Origin: Arthrobacter sp. zg-Y1171
GTDB lineage: Bacteria > Actinomycetota > Actinomycetes > Actinomycetales > Micrococcaceae
Length of the DNA: 64,000 nt
Assembly: GCF_025244845.1 (NCBI RefSeq)
Contig: NZ_CP104264.1
Coordinates: 2,356,001 to 2,420,000 of the forward strand
Direction of reading: 5' to 3'
Shown: piece after piece, positions 1 through 8,612 of the stretch
Layout of the letters: each line of letters starts with the position of its first letter
Numbering within the stretch: the stretch's first letter is position 1
Made by a program: the position numbers and the translations under genes
The notes under the pieces: model-generated
Seen by the model: the letters and a program-made list of their open reading frames with translations, nothing else
Told to the model about the DNA's origin: nothing
Database searches by the model: none

Positions 1-105
1 ATAGGGCACGTTGCCGAACAGGTAAACACAGCAGAACGAAACCGCGGCGGCGGCGTCAGTGGCGGAAGACCATCTTCCCCACGGCGCCGCCGTCGTCGTT
101 GTCAG
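1..105 (-). CDS. possible 5' end of a membrane protein, leaving the window
   Basis: A minus-strand frame runs off the left edge. It reads (M)TTTTAAPWGRWSSAT and then a hydrophobic stretch, AVSFCCVYLF, that looks like the start of a first membrane segment. The only initiator-like codon in the open part is CTG at 105; an in-frame stop lies shortly upstream. If real, it would be divergent from mmsA. It is equally possible that this is chance coding-like GC-rich sequence. I assign no function. Confidence 0.22.
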   Translation of the reverse strand, partial: MTTTTAAPWGRWSSATDAAAAVSFCCVYLFGNVPY

Positions 106-219
106 GGTTCCGTTGCCGGTCTGGAACTAAGTTGGACTATGTTGGGGTGGGAAGACAGTGTCGCGACTCACACTCGGCCGCGGTGCAGCTTCGCAATTCA
201 CGGTGCAAAGGAGCATTCC

Positions 220-1722
220 ATGATGGTTCGCGAGCTATCGCATTACGTTGACGGACAGCATGTCGGAGGCACTTCCGGGCGCTTCAGCGATGTCTACGAT
301 CCCTGCACCGGCGAGGTCCAGGCAAGGGTGCCCCTGGCCAGCACCGAGGAAGTCCGCAACGTTGTTTCCAACGCGGAGAAGGGCCAGCTGGAATGGGTGG
401 CCATGAATCCGCAGCGGCGCGGACGGATCCTGCTTCGGTTCGTTGACCTGGTGAACCGGAACATAGATGAACTGGCCACCCTGCTGTCCTCGGAGCACGG
501 CAAGACCCTCCTCGATGCGAAGGGCGACATCCAACGGGGCATCGAGGTGGTGGAATTCGCTGCCGGCGCCCCGCACCTGCTCAAGGGTGAATTCTCGGAC
601 AACGCGGGGGCCGGCATCGATGTCCACTCGCTGCGCCAGCCGCTCGGCGTCGTAGCCGGAATCACACCGTTCAACTTTCCGGCCATGATTCCGCTGTGGA
701 AATCCGGACCGGCACTGGCTGCAGGCAATTCCTTCATCCTCAAGCCCTCCGAGCGGGACCCTTCGGTGCCGCTGCGCCTCGCCGAGCTCTTTACGGAGGC
801 AGGCCTTCCGGCCGGTGTCTTCAATGTGGTCAACGGTGACAAGGAAGCGGTTGATGCCCTGCTGGAGGATCCGAGGGTCTCTGCCATCGGCTTTGTCGGC
901 TCCACCCCCATTGCGCAGTACATCTATGCCACTGCCGCTGCACACGGAAAGCGCGCCCAGTGCTTCGGCGGCGCGAAAAACCACATGGTGATCATGCCGG
1001 ATGCCGACCTGGATATGGCAGCAGATGCCCTGATCGGGGCCGGCTTCGGTTCCGCCGGTGAACGCTGCATGGCGATCTCCGTGGCCGTGCCGGTCGGCAA
1101 GGCCACCGGCGACGCGCTCGTTGCGAAGCTTGAGGAGCGGATCGCAGGTCTGAAGGTTGGCCACAGCCTCGCAGATGATTCGGATTTCGGCCCGGTGGTC
1201 GCGGCTTCCGCGAAGGAACGGATCGAAGGGTACATCCAGGCCGGCGTGGATGAGGGCGCCACCCTGCTGGCCGACGGGCGCGGCCTCGCGGTAGAGGGCT
1301 ACGAGGGCGGCTTCTGGGTGGGGCCCACCCTCTTCGACCACGTCACCAAGGACATGACCATCTACAAGGAAGAGATCTTCGGTCCCGTGCTCAGCGTGCT
1401 CCGGGCAGAGGACTACGACGAGGCCCTCCGCCTGTGCAGCGAGCACGAGTTCGGCAACGGAGTGGCCATCTTCACCAGGGACGGCGACTCCGCCCGTGAT
1501 TTCGCAAGCCGCGTCCAGGTCGGCATGGTGGGCATCAACGTCCCCATCCCGGTCCCCATCGCCTACTACACCTTCGGCGGCTGGAAGGCTTCCGGATTCG
1601 GCGACCTCAACCAGCACGGCGCGGACGCCTTCCGCTTCTATACCAAGACCAAGACGGTCACCACGCGCTGGCCGTCGGGGATCCGCACCGGTGCCAGCTT
1701 CGTTATGCCGGAAGGCAGCTGA
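220..1722 (+). CDS. mmsA: methylmalonate-semialdehyde dehydrogenase (CoA-acylating)
   Basis: Oxidises methylmalonate semialdehyde or malonate semialdehyde to propionyl-CoA or acetyl-CoA using NAD+ and CoA, the last step of the distal valine pathway; cytosolic. The 500 residues match the family length. The nucleophile is Cys283 in GERCMAI, preceded by the family stretch FGGAKNHMVIMPDAD. The start at 220 is chosen because AAGGAG lies at 208-213, six bases upstream. The frame is open further 5' (to an ATG at 139), but that extension does not look like aldehyde dehydrogenase. The stop overlaps the next start (ATGA), and the next three genes complete valine breakdown, so this is the first gene of that operon. 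Confidence 0.93.
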   Translation: MMVRELSHYVDGQHVGGTSGRFSDVYDPCTGEVQARVPLASTEEVRNVVSNAEKGQLEWVAMNPQRRGRILLRFVDLVNRNIDELATLLSSEHGKTLLDAKGDIQRGIEVVEFAAGAPHLLKGEFSDNAGAGIDVHSLRQPLGVVAGITPFNFPAMIPLWKSGPALAAGNSFILKPSERDPSVPLRLAELFTEAGLPAGVFNVVNGDKEAVDALLEDPRVSAIGFVGSTPIAQYIYATAAAHGKRAQCFGGAKNHMVIMPDADLDMAADALIGAGFGSAGERCMAISVAVPVGKATGDALVAKLEERIAGLKVGHSLADDSDFGPVVAASAKERIEGYIQAGVDEGATLLADGRGLAVEGYEGGFWVGPTLFDHVTKDMTIYKEEIFGPVLSVLRAEDYDEALRLCSEHEFGNGVAIFTRDGDSARDFASRVQVGMVGINVPIPVPIAYYTFGGWKASGFGDLNQHGADAFRFYTKTKTVTTRWPSGIRTGASFVMPEGS

Positions 1723-2795
1723 TGGGCCCCGGGACGCCTGTCACGGACGAGGTGCTGTTCGAATGCCGCGGCCGGCTGGGCGTGATCACGCTTAACCGCC
1801 CCCGAGCGGTCAATGCGCTGACGGCCGGCATGGCATCGGCCATGCTGGAGCAGCTCAGGCTTTGGGCCGGCGACGACGCCGTCGCGGCCGTGCTGGTACG
1901 GGGCTCCGGCGAACGGGGGTTGTGCGCGGGCGGCGACATAGTGGCCATCTACCGCGACATGCTCGACGGCGGCACTGCCACGGCCGCCTTCTGGGCGGAG
2001 GAATACACGCTCAACTCGCTTATTTCGAACTACCCCAAGCCTTATGTGGCCTTTATGGACGGGCTGGTGCTCGGGGGCGGAGTGGGTATTTCCGCCCACG
2101 GCTCCATCCGGATCGTCACGGAGCGGACCCGGCTGGGCATGCCGGAAACCACCATCGGCTTCGTGCCCGACGTCGGCGGAACCCTGCTGCTCTCCCGCGC
2201 GCCCGGGGAGGCCGGCACCCATGCAGCACTGACCGGCGCCCATCTGAACGCCGCCGATGCGGTGTACCTGGGGTTCGCGGACCGCTTCGTTCCGTCGGCG
2301 AAGCTGGCGGACCTCGCCCAGTCGCTCGAAAGCGAACCCGTGGACTCCGCCGTCGCACGCTTCGCAGAGGAGGCCCCGCCGTCCGGACTCGCAGGGCAGG
2401 ACTGGATAGACACCTGCTATGCGGGGAACGATGCCGAGGAGATTCTGCGGCGGCTGCGGGCTTTCGACGGGCAGGCCCGGGAGGAAGCGGCCAAGGCTGC
2501 CGAGGCAATAGCAGCGAAGTCACCCACCGCGGTGAAAGTGGCGCTGGAATCGCTGCGCCGGGTGAAGGGGCTGGGCCTGGAGGAAGCCCTGGAACAGGAG
2601 TACCGGGTGGGCCTGAGGTTCCTCGCCGGGCCCGATTTCCGGGAGGGCATCCGTGCCCAGGTGGTGGATAAGGACTATTCCCCGCACTGGCGGCCTGCCA
2701 CGCTGGCCGAGGTCAGCGGCGAGGACGTCGAATCCTATTTCGCGCCGCTGGGGAACCGTGAACTGATACTTTCCAAGGAGCACAACAATGTCTGA
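1722..2795 (+). CDS. 3-hydroxyisobutyryl-CoA hydrolase (crotonase fold)
   Basis: Hydrolyses 3-hydroxyisobutyryl-CoA to 3-hydroxyisobutyrate in valine degradation. The protein has 357 residues, longer than a simple enoyl-CoA hydratase (about 260) and typical of the hydrolase. The crotonase signature is present (CAGGDI, LGGGVGISAHG), and MPETTIGFVPDVGG places the acidic pair at Glu142 and Asp150, the spacing found in human HIBCH. Its start overlaps the mmsA stop by one base and its end overlaps mmsB by eight, so translation is probably coupled. A broader enoyl-CoA hydratase/isomerase label is the alternative, but length, motif and context favour the hydrolase. Confidence 0.88.
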   Translation: MGPGTPVTDEVLFECRGRLGVITLNRPRAVNALTAGMASAMLEQLRLWAGDDAVAAVLVRGSGERGLCAGGDIVAIYRDMLDGGTATAAFWAEEYTLNSLISNYPKPYVAFMDGLVLGGGVGISAHGSIRIVTERTRLGMPETTIGFVPDVGGTLLLSRAPGEAGTHAALTGAHLNAADAVYLGFADRFVPSAKLADLAQSLESEPVDSAVARFAEEAPPSGLAGQDWIDTCYAGNDAEEILRRLRAFDGQAREEAAKAAEAIAAKSPTAVKVALESLRRVKGLGLEEALEQEYRVGLRFLAGPDFREGIRAQVVDKDYSPHWRPATLAEVSGEDVESYFAPLGNRELILSKEHNNV

Positions 2796-3735
2796 ACCAT
2801 TCGCTTCGGCACTGAACGCCGAGGAGCAGGCCGCTCCGGTCGCCTTCCTCGGGCTGGGCCACATGGGCGGGCCGATGGCCGTTCGACTCGTGAACGCCGG
2901 ATACTCCGTAACCGGCTTCGATGTGGTGCCCGCCGCCCTCGAAACGGCTGAGGCAAACGGCATCGCCACGGCCGGCAGCGCCGCCGCGGCGGTGGCCGGC
3001 GCCGGCGTCGTCCTCACCATGCTGCCCAGCGGCAAACATCTGCTGGATGCGTATCGGGGCACCGGAGGCCAGCCGGGCCTGCTCGCCGCTGCCGCACCGA
3101 ATACCCTTTTCCTGGATTGCTCCACCATCAACGTGGAGGAAGCCCGGGAAGCGGCAGAGCTCGCGGTTGCCGCCGGCCACCGTGCCGTAGACGCACCGGT
3201 CTCCGGCGGCGTCGTGGGTGCCGAGGCAGGCACTTTGACGTTTATGGTGGGCGCGTTGCCGGCGGACTTCAAGGCAGTCAGCCCGATGCTCGAAGTGATG
3301 GGCCGGCGCGTAGTGCACTGCGGAGATCACGGCGCAGGCCAAGCCGCCAAGATCTGCAACAACATGATCCTCGGAATCTCGATGATCGCGGTCAGCGAAG
3401 CCTTCGTGCTGGGCGAAAAGCTGGGCCTGACCCACCAGGCCCTCTTCGATGTTGCCTCGGCAGCCTCCGGCCAGTGCTGGGCGCTGACCACCAACTGTCC
3501 CGTGCCGGGTCCGGTGCCCGCCAGCCCCGCCAACCGCGACTACCAGCCGGGTTTCGCCGGAGCCCTGATGGCGAAGGACCTGAAGCTCGCCCTCAACGCA
3601 CTCGAAAGCACGGGTGTCGCCGCGCAGTTAGGACCGCTCGCTTCTGCAATTTACGATGACTTTGCTGCGGAAGGCGGCGCGGGCCGGGATTTCTCCGGGA
3701 TCATCACCGATATCCGGGACAAGTCCGCGCCCTAG
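2788..3735 (+). CDS. mmsB: 3-hydroxyisobutyrate dehydrogenase
   Basis: Oxidises 3-hydroxyisobutyrate to methylmalonate semialdehyde with NAD+, feeding MmsA. The 315 residues show the N-terminal dinucleotide motif GLGHMG near residue 25, the substrate-site stretch [14 protein letters not shown], and the catalytic lysine Lys188 in [11 protein letters not shown]. These are the hallmarks of the beta-hydroxyacid dehydrogenase family. AAGGAG at 2775-2780 sits seven bases before the ATG, which lies inside the end of the hydrolase gene. Together with its neighbours it gives the continuous chain hydratase, hydrolase, dehydrogenase, semialdehyde dehydrogenase. Confidence 0.92.
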   Translation: MSEPFASALNAEEQAAPVAFLGLGHMGGPMAVRLVNAGYSVTGFDVVPAALETAEANGIATAGSAAAAVAGAGVVLTMLPSGKHLLDAYRGTGGQPGLLAAAAPNTLFLDCSTINVEEAREAAELAVAAGHRAVDAPVSGGVVGAEAGTLTFMVGALPADFKAVSPMLEVMGRRVVHCGDHGAGQAAKICNNMILGISMIAVSEAFVLGEKLGLTHQALFDVASAASGQCWALTTNCPVPGPVPASPANRDYQPGFAGALMAKDLKLALNALESTGVAAQLGPLASAIYDDFAAEGGAGRDFSGIITDIRDKSAP

Positions 3736-3790
3736 CTTTTTGCGCACCGGACAAACGACACGATTTGAAACAGCAGCTGAAGGGCCAGAC

Positions 3791-4570
3791 ATGACGGAGC
3801 AGTACACCAGCATTCTCGTAGAACAGCGCGGGCGGGTGGGGCTCGTAACGCTCAACCGGCCCGAGGCGCTGAACGCGCTGAACAAGGCAACCATGGACGA
3901 ACTCGTGAGGGCCGTGTCCGCCATGGATGCCGATCCCGCAATCGGGGCGGTCGTGGTGACCGGGTCCGGCAAGGCCTTCGCGGCCGGGGCGGATATCAAG
4001 GAAATGCAGTCCAAGGGCTACATGGACATGTATGCCGCGGACTGGTTCCGCGGCTGGGAAGACTTCACCCGCCTGCGCATCCCGGTGATAGCTGCAGTGT
4101 CCGGATTCGCCCTCGGCGGCGGCTGCGAGCTCGCGATGATGTGCGATTTCATTATTGCCGGTGACAATGCCAAATTCGGCCAGCCCGAAATCAATCTCGG
4201 AGTGCTCCCCGGGATGGGCGGCTCCCAGCGGCTCACCCGCGCCGTGGGAAAGTCCAAGGCGATGGACATGATCCTGACCGGGCGCTTCATGGGCGCCGAG
4301 GAAGCCGAACGCGCCGGCCTCGTTTCCCGGGTAGTCCCGGCGGCTGACGTGGTCGAGGAAGCGATGGAAGCCGCCGAGGCCATTGCCTCCAAGTCCAAGC
4401 CGGTAGCCATGGTTGCCAAGGAAGCCGTCAACGCAGCGTTCGAGACAGGGCTGGCCCAGGGAGTGCTCTTCGAACGGCGTGTCTTCCACTCGCTGTTCGC
4501 CACCGAGGACCAGAAGGAAGGCATGGCCGCCTTCGTCGAGAAGCGCAAGCCGGACTTCACCCACCGCTGA
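3791..4570 (+). CDS. enoyl-CoA hydratase
   Basis: Adds water to trans-2-enoyl-CoA, here probably methacrylyl-CoA, giving 3-hydroxyisobutyryl-CoA for the hydrolase upstream. 259 residues, the standard short-chain crotonase length. The two catalytic glutamates are visible, Glu113 in GGGCELAMM and Glu133 in FGQPEINLG, 20 residues apart as in classical enoyl-CoA hydratase. The oxyanion-hole stretch is [10 protein letters not shown]. The ATG at 3791 was chosen over an upstream ATG at 3656 that would overlap mmsB and add 45 residues unlike crotonase; GAAGGG lies just upstream. It is the last gene of the valine operon, 55 bases after mmsB. Confidence 0.9.
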   Translation: MTEQYTSILVEQRGRVGLVTLNRPEALNALNKATMDELVRAVSAMDADPAIGAVVVTGSGKAFAAGADIKEMQSKGYMDMYAADWFRGWEDFTRLRIPVIAAVSGFALGGGCELAMMCDFIIAGDNAKFGQPEINLGVLPGMGGSQRLTRAVGKSKAMDMILTGRFMGAEEAERAGLVSRVVPAADVVEEAMEAAEAIASKSKPVAMVAKEAVNAAFETGLAQGVLFERRVFHSLFATEDQKEGMAAFVEKRKPDFTHR

Positions 4571-4593
4571 GGCGGCGCGTCCGGCCGTGCCGG

Positions 4594-5100
4594 TCAGTCG
4601 CTGAAGTCGCCGGCGTTCCTGCGGAAGCTGCCGAGGATCTGGATCAGCTGGTCCACATCCTGCTCGCCGAATCCGGACTGTGCGAACACCGCGGAGTTCA
4701 GGGCCAGGGTGGCCTGCTTGGCCAGCGTCCGCCCCTCCGGAGTGAGCTCAATCAGGGTGGTACGCCCGTCTGTGGGATGCGGTGAGCGGATCACCAGTTC
4801 CGCGTCCTGCAGACGGTCGACGGCGTTCGTCACCGAAGTGGGGTGCACCTGGAGAAGCGCACTGGCCTTGTTCATGGGCAGCGCGCCGCTGCGGGCAAAG
4901 CTGAGCAGGGTGAGGAGTTCATAGCGGGCAAACGTCAGCCCGAACGGCTTCAGGACCCCCTCAATCCGGGCCAGCAGAATCTGCTGGGTCCGCATGATGG
5001 CAGTGATGGCAGCCATCGGTGCGGCGACGTCGGACCAACCGTGCCGTTCCCAATTTCCCCTGGCATCCGCAATGGGATCACGCGGCAGCGGCGTTGCCAC
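4594..5100 (-). CDS. MarR-family transcriptional regulator
   Basis: A 168-residue winged-helix regulator expected to act as a dimer. The central stretch LTFARYELLTLLSFARSG, the recognition region LLQVHPTSVTNAVDRLQDAELV and the wing (DGRTTLIELT) are typical of MarR proteins that respond to phenolic or acyl-CoA ligands. It ends 23 bases from the convergent valine operon and starts 226 bases from a divergent acyl-CoA dehydrogenase gene. Control of that dehydrogenase, of itself, and possibly of the valine genes is therefore an inference from position. The ligand cannot be read from the sequence. Confidence 0.87.
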   Translation of the reverse strand: MATPLPRDPIADARGNWERHGWSDVAAPMAAITAIMRTQQILLARIEGVLKPFGLTFARYELLTLLSFARSGALPMNKASALLQVHPTSVTNAVDRLQDAELVIRSPHPTDGRTTLIELTPEGRTLAKQATLALNSAVFAQSGFGEQDVDQLIQILGSFRRNAGDFSD

Positions 5101-5231
5101 GGCACCCCCGGCTTCCCGTTATGGATTTCATAGGCCCAGCCTAGCTTTTCAGCGTCGGAAAGTCGGCTTCGGCGGCTCGGGGCCTGCCGACGAGCTCCGC
5201 GTTCCGGGCCCTGCCCGGCCACCGGCGGGAT

Positions 5232-5247
5232 GGTGATCTACATCACG
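5232..5247. promoter_or_regulatory. CRP/GlxR-like operator between marR and the acyl-CoA dehydrogenase
   Basis: GGTGA-N6-TCACG, a near-palindrome that matches the CRP/GlxR half-sites (TGTGA-N6-TCACA) at 8 of 10 fixed positions. It sits just before a -10-like TATAGT at 5254-5259, so it would overlap the -35 area of a promoter reading toward the acyl-CoA dehydrogenase. A MarR operator is an alternative because the core GTGAT-N4-ATCAC is a perfect inverted repeat. Confidence 0.45.
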
Positions 5248-5326
5248 CTGCAATATAGTAGGACGTCCAAGGGTTAGGCGGAGCCGGTTCATTTCATACC
5301 GGATCACTACGAAGGGATGCTCCCCC

Positions 5327-6544
5327 GTGCAGACACAGAGACGTGCCACCGGACAGAACCGCACGGAGGCGGACAACGCGTTCGTCCCGCCTTTCCCGGA
5401 CGTTGACCTCATGTACGTCGTTGACCTGCTTCCGCCGGAGGAACAGTCCCGCTATCTCGAGGTCCGCAGCTTCCTCCAGTCCCGGATCCGGGGCGCTTCG
5501 ATCGATTACTGGAACAGGGAGGAATTCCCCTTCGAGCTGGTCGCGGAGCTGGGCAAGTACGGCCTCGGCGCCCTGCAGACAGACGGCACCTCGAAGCTGT
5601 TCAAGGGACTTATGTACGCGGAAGTGGCGCGGGCCGATGTTTCCCTCTCCGCCCTGGTGGGGATCCACAACGAGCTGATCGTCGGCATGGTTCACCAGCT
5701 CGGCTCGGAGGAGCAGAAGGCGCGCTGGCTGCCGGGCCTCACCGCCCTCACGCAGATCGGCGCCTTCGCCCTGACCGAACCCGATCACGGCTCGGACATA
5801 GCCGGCGGGCTGGCCACCACCGCGCGCCGCGAGGGGGACGAGTGGGTGATCAACGGCGCCAAGCGGTGGATCGGCGCCGGCACCATCGCCGACTTTGCCC
5901 TGGTCTGGGCGCGGGACGCCGCCGACCAGCAGATAAAGTGCTTCCTCGTCGAAACGGACCGTCCCGGCTACACCGCCGCAAAGATCGCAAACAAGATCGG
6001 CCTGCGCATTATGCAGAACGCGGACATCGTCCTCGACGACGTCCGCATCCCGGCGGCGAACCTCCTGCCGGGTGCCACCGATTTTTCCAAAGCCAATGAG
6101 CTGCTGCGCGATTCGCGTGCCTGGGTGGGCTGGCAGGCCGCGGGCATACAACTGGCCGCGTTCGACGTCGCACGTTCCTACGCCTTGAGCCGGAAGCAGT
6201 TCGGCAAAGAGCTCGCCCGGTTCCAGCTGATCCAGCAGCAGCTGGCCGAAATCCTGGGCAACGCCTCCGTCTCGCTCGCACTGATGGCACAGCTCGCCCG
6301 CATCCAGCAGGACGGCAAGCTCGAAATGGTGCAGGCGGCGATGGCCAAGTCCACCACTACCCGGCTGGCCCGGGCCTCGGTGGCCATGGGGCGGTCCCTG
6401 CTGGGCGGCAACGGGATCAGCACGGACTATGAGATGGGCAAGCTTTTCGGCGATGCCGAAATCCTCTACACCTACGAGGGCAGCTACGAGATCAATTCCC
6501 TGATCGTGGCGCGGGCCGTGACCGGGAAATCGGCCTTCGTCTAG
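5327..6544 (+). CDS. acyl-CoA dehydrogenase, glutaryl-CoA dehydrogenase-like
   Basis: A flavoprotein that introduces the alpha,beta double bond into an acyl-CoA. 405 residues with the three acyl-CoA dehydrogenase domains: an N-terminal helical part, the FAD/substrate middle domain (QIGAFALTEPDHGSD), and the C-terminal helical part. Glu384 in TYEGSYEINSL is at the position of the glutaryl-CoA dehydrogenase catalytic base. The start is GTG at 5327, ten bases after GAAGGG at 5311-5316; a downstream ATG at 5411 would cut 28 residues. It is divergent from the marR gene. The substrate may be glutaryl-CoA or a branched acyl-CoA such as isobutyryl-CoA, which would suit the nearby valine operon; the sequence alone does not decide. 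Confidence 0.87.
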   Translation: MQTQRRATGQNRTEADNAFVPPFPDVDLMYVVDLLPPEEQSRYLEVRSFLQSRIRGASIDYWNREEFPFELVAELGKYGLGALQTDGTSKLFKGLMYAEVARADVSLSALVGIHNELIVGMVHQLGSEEQKARWLPGLTALTQIGAFALTEPDHGSDIAGGLATTARREGDEWVINGAKRWIGAGTIADFALVWARDAADQQIKCFLVETDRPGYTAAKIANKIGLRIMQNADIVLDDVRIPAANLLPGATDFSKANELLRDSRAWVGWQAAGIQLAAFDVARSYALSRKQFGKELARFQLIQQQLAEILGNASVSLALMAQLARIQQDGKLEMVQAAMAKSTTTRLARASVAMGRSLLGGNGISTDYEMGKLFGDAEILYTYEGSYEINSLIVARAVTGKSAFV

Positions 6545-6625
6545 GCAGCCGGATCCGCGTTAGGCGTGCGCGTAAGGCATGTGGGACACTGGAGGGCAGA
6601 ACTTTTCGAATCAAAGGAGGCAGCT

Positions 6626-6700
6626 ATGAGCAAGCGTGCACGCAAGCGTCGTGACCGTAAGCGCGGCGGCGCTAACCACGGTAAGCGTCCCAACGCCTAA
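6626..6700 (+). CDS. 50S ribosomal protein bL37 (24 residues)
   Basis: A tiny, very basic protein, MSKRARKRRDRKRGG followed by ANHGKRPNA, 24 residues. Its composition and the NHGKRPN ending match the small actinobacterial large-subunit protein known from mycobacterial ribosomes as bL37. A textbook Shine-Dalgarno, AAAGGAGG at 6613-6620, lies five bases before the ATG, and a strong terminator follows at once, so this is a short highly expressed single-gene unit. It is easily missed because of its size. Confidence 0.8.
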   Translation: MSKRARKRRDRKRGGANHGKRPNA

Positions 6701-6734
6701 GCAGAGCTTAGGTAGCCGCGTGGCCGGACGGCCA

Positions 6735-6782
6735 GGCACAAAGAACCCCCGGAACCTTTTGGTACCGGGGGTTCTTTGTGCC
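6735..6782. terminator. bidirectional intrinsic terminator between bL37 and rshA
   Basis: A perfect 18-bp inverted repeat (arms 6735-6752 and 6765-6782) with a 12-base loop. The outer part of each arm is A- or T-rich (AAAGAA / TTCTTT) and the inner part is GC-rich, so the hairpin can end transcription from both the bL37 gene and the convergent rshA-sigR operon. Confidence 0.85.
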
Positions 6783-6805
6783 TGTGGTGAGGCCCGACGA
6801 CGGGA

Positions 6806-7066
6806 CTAGTGGTCCGCCGTCTGGATCTGGCTGATGCGGCTAAGGATGCTGGCCTTCAGCGTCTCGGGTGCTGCCTCAGTGCAGGACCGTTTGACGACCG
6901 AACGGATGACGCACTCAAGGTCATGTTCCTGGGCGCATTCGGGACAGCCGTCGAGGTGTTCCTTGATTTCCACCAGGTCCTCGTGGGACAGGGCGCCGTC
7001 CAGGTACTCGTACAGCCGTTCGATGCGGGCGTCGTCGCAATCGCCCAGGCTCTGGCAATCGCTCAT
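6806..7066 (-). CDS. rshA: mycothiol-system anti-sigma-R factor (zinc-associated)
   Basis: Binds and silences the ECF sigma factor SigR and releases it on thiol oxidation. 86 residues. The zinc/redox ligands Cys10, His37, Cys41 and Cys44 match the RsrA pattern, with HxxxCxxC at 37-44; RsrA of Streptomyces uses Cys11, His37, Cys41 and Cys44. The start overlaps the sigR stop as ATGA, so sigma and anti-sigma are translationally coupled, which helps keep them in balance. The gene ends at the strong terminator shared with bL37. The family name is RsrA in Streptomyces and RshA in mycobacteria. Confidence 0.9.
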   Translation of the reverse strand: MSDCQSLGDCDDARIERLYEYLDGALSHEDLVEIKEHLDGCPECAQEHDLECVIRSVVKRSCTEAAPETLKASILSRISQIQTADH

Positions 7067-7836
7067 AGCTCATTCCCCTGTTTCTTGGTTGATGCGCCGG
7101 CGGCTTCGGCTGCGGGCACTTTGCCCTTGATACCGCGCTCGTGTGCGTACTCCGCCAAAAGCTCGCGGAGCATCTTGCGTCCACGGTGCAGCCGGGACAT
7201 CACAGTGCCGATCGGCGTATTCATGATTTCTGAAATTTCCTTGTACGCGAAGCCCTCCACATCGGAGAAATACACGGCAAGCCGGAACTCCTCCGGAATG
7301 GACTGCAGGGCATCCTTGACATCGGAATCCGGCAGGTGGTCCAAAGCAACTGCTTCAGCGGACCGAAGCCCGGTTGAGCTGTGCTCAGCCGCACGGGCCA
7401 GCTGCCAGTCCTCAACGCCGTCGGAGTTGGCCTGCAGGGGTTCCCGCTGCCGCTTCCGATAAAGGTTGATGTACGTGTTGGTCAGGATGCGGTACAGCCA
7501 GGCCTTGAGGTTGGTCCCCGGCCGGTACTGGTGGAAAGCGGAGAAAGCCTTGGTGTAGGCCTCCTGCACGAGGTCCTCCGCGTCCGAGGGATTGCGAGCC
7601 ATGCGCATGGCGGCGGAATAGAGCTGGTCCACATACTGCATGGCGTCCTGCTCAAAACGAAGCTTGCGTGCCTCATCCGATTCGGTGGCAACGTCGAGTT
7701 CGAAGTTTTCCACGTGGGGGCTGCCTTCCGGCGCGTCAGTTCTCATCACCTCCCAGTCTACGGTGCGGGCGGGAACCCGTACGCGTAGCTTCGGCCCGCG
7801 GGCAGTCGGCGCTGAGTTCAGCGTGGCGGCTGGCAC
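7063..7836 (-). CDS. sigR: ECF RNA polymerase sigma factor SigR/SigH
   Basis: Directs the thiol-oxidative stress regulon. Region 2 is clear ([17 protein letters not shown], then the -10 recognition part ending [13 protein letters not shown]), as is region 4 ([20 protein letters not shown], with [15 protein letters not shown]). Two starts are plausible. GTG at 7836 (257 residues) has AGGAG at 7846-7850 with nine-base spacing and lies downstream of the consensus SigR promoter. ATG at 7746 (227 residues) has GGGAGG only two bases upstream. I report the longer form because the autoregulated transcript would carry it; the shorter one starts MRTDAPEG. The frame is open much further upstream, but that region is occupied by the opposite gene. 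rshA follows with an ATGA overlap. Confidence 0.87.
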   Translation of the reverse strand: MPAATLNSAPTARGPKLRVRVPARTVDWEVMRTDAPEGSPHVENFELDVATESDEARKLRFEQDAMQYVDQLYSAAMRMARNPSDAEDLVQEAYTKAFSAFHQYRPGTNLKAWLYRILTNTYINLYRKRQREPLQANSDGVEDWQLARAAEHSSTGLRSAEAVALDHLPDSDVKDALQSIPEEFRLAVYFSDVEGFAYKEISEIMNTPIGTVMSRLHRGRKMLRELLAEYAHERGIKGKVPAAEAAGASTKKQGNEL

Positions 7837-7884
7837 GATGCTTTTCTCCTGACTGTCGACAAAGCACATCCTGATACTGGTGCC

Positions 7885-7911
7885 AACGACGACGCCGGGC
7901 CCGCTATTCCC
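7885..7911 (-). promoter_or_regulatory. consensus SigR/SigH autoregulatory promoter
   Basis: Read on the minus strand, GGGAAT (7911-7906) and GTT (7887-7885) are separated by exactly 18 bases. This is the published SigR/SigH consensus GGGAAT-N18-GTT. The transcript would start near 7878, about 40 bases before the GTG start at 7836, so SigR would drive its own operon. Confidence 0.8.
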
Positions 7912-8058
7912 GTTCCCTCCCCGGCAGGCGGCGGGAACGGCCAGCCGAGGGGCCGCGGGACGAAACGTGTGCCGCAGGCCGCAAAATGCCAGACTAAGGT
8001 GGAAGCAGCACCAAATGTTGTTTTTTTCGCGTAACTGAGGGATTTCCCAGGAGGCACT

Positions 8059-8607
8059 ATGTCGATAGTCCGTTTGATTGCCCGACCTTTGCTCGCAACC
8101 GGCTTCGTGGCTGTAGGCGTGGAGCGCCTTCGCAACGCTGACCAGACCGCCGAACAGCTCGCCCCCACGCTGAAGAAGATCGGCAGCACCGTTCCGGCCG
8201 CCGCAGCATTCACGTCCAATCCGGCACTCGTAGCCAAGGTTGTCGGCTACACGCAGGTCGGCGCAGCCTCGATGCTCGGCACGGGCAAGTTCGCCCGCCT
8301 GGCGTCCCTCCTGCTCGCCGGCACCGCCGCACTGAACTCCGTGGTGGAATACCGCAATGCCGAGGCTTCCACCGCGGCCGAGCGCAAGGAACGCCGCAAC
8401 CAGCTGCTCAAGAACCTCTCCCTGATCGGCGGCGTCCTGCTCGCTGCCGTTGACACCAACGGCCGTCCGGGACTTGCCTGGCGCGCCGGGCACCTTGCCT
8501 CGGGCACCAGCCGCAAGACCCGCGCCGTCTCCAAGTCGGTTTCGAAGAGCACGCGCAAGCAGCTCAAGGCAGTGTCCAACGCCGCTTCGGACATCGTCGG
8601 TTCCTAG
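8059..8607 (+). CDS. DoxX-family membrane protein
   Basis: 182 residues. The first two thirds carry several hydrophobic stretches ([20 protein letters not shown] at the N-terminus, [32 protein letters not shown]) in the DoxX arrangement. The C-terminal tail is basic and Ser/Lys-rich ([11 protein letters not shown]) and probably faces the cytosol. AGGAGG lies directly upstream of the ATG. DoxX proteins are linked to thiol and redox homeostasis in some actinobacteria, and the gene is divergent from sigR, but no SigR promoter reads toward it. Function is not established from the sequence. Confidence 0.78.
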   Translation: MSIVRLIARPLLATGFVAVGVERLRNADQTAEQLAPTLKKIGSTVPAAAAFTSNPALVAKVVGYTQVGAASMLGTGKFARLASLLLAGTAALNSVVEYRNAEASTAAERKERRNQLLKNLSLIGGVLLAAVDTNGRPGLAWRAGHLASGTSRKTRAVSKSVSKSTRKQLKAVSNAASDIVGS

Positions 8608-8612
8608 CAGCA

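Noticed and set aside
157..174. Inverted repeat AGTGT-N8-ACACT upstream of mmsA as an operator
   Set aside because: Only five base pairs per arm and no clear promoter; too weak to call.
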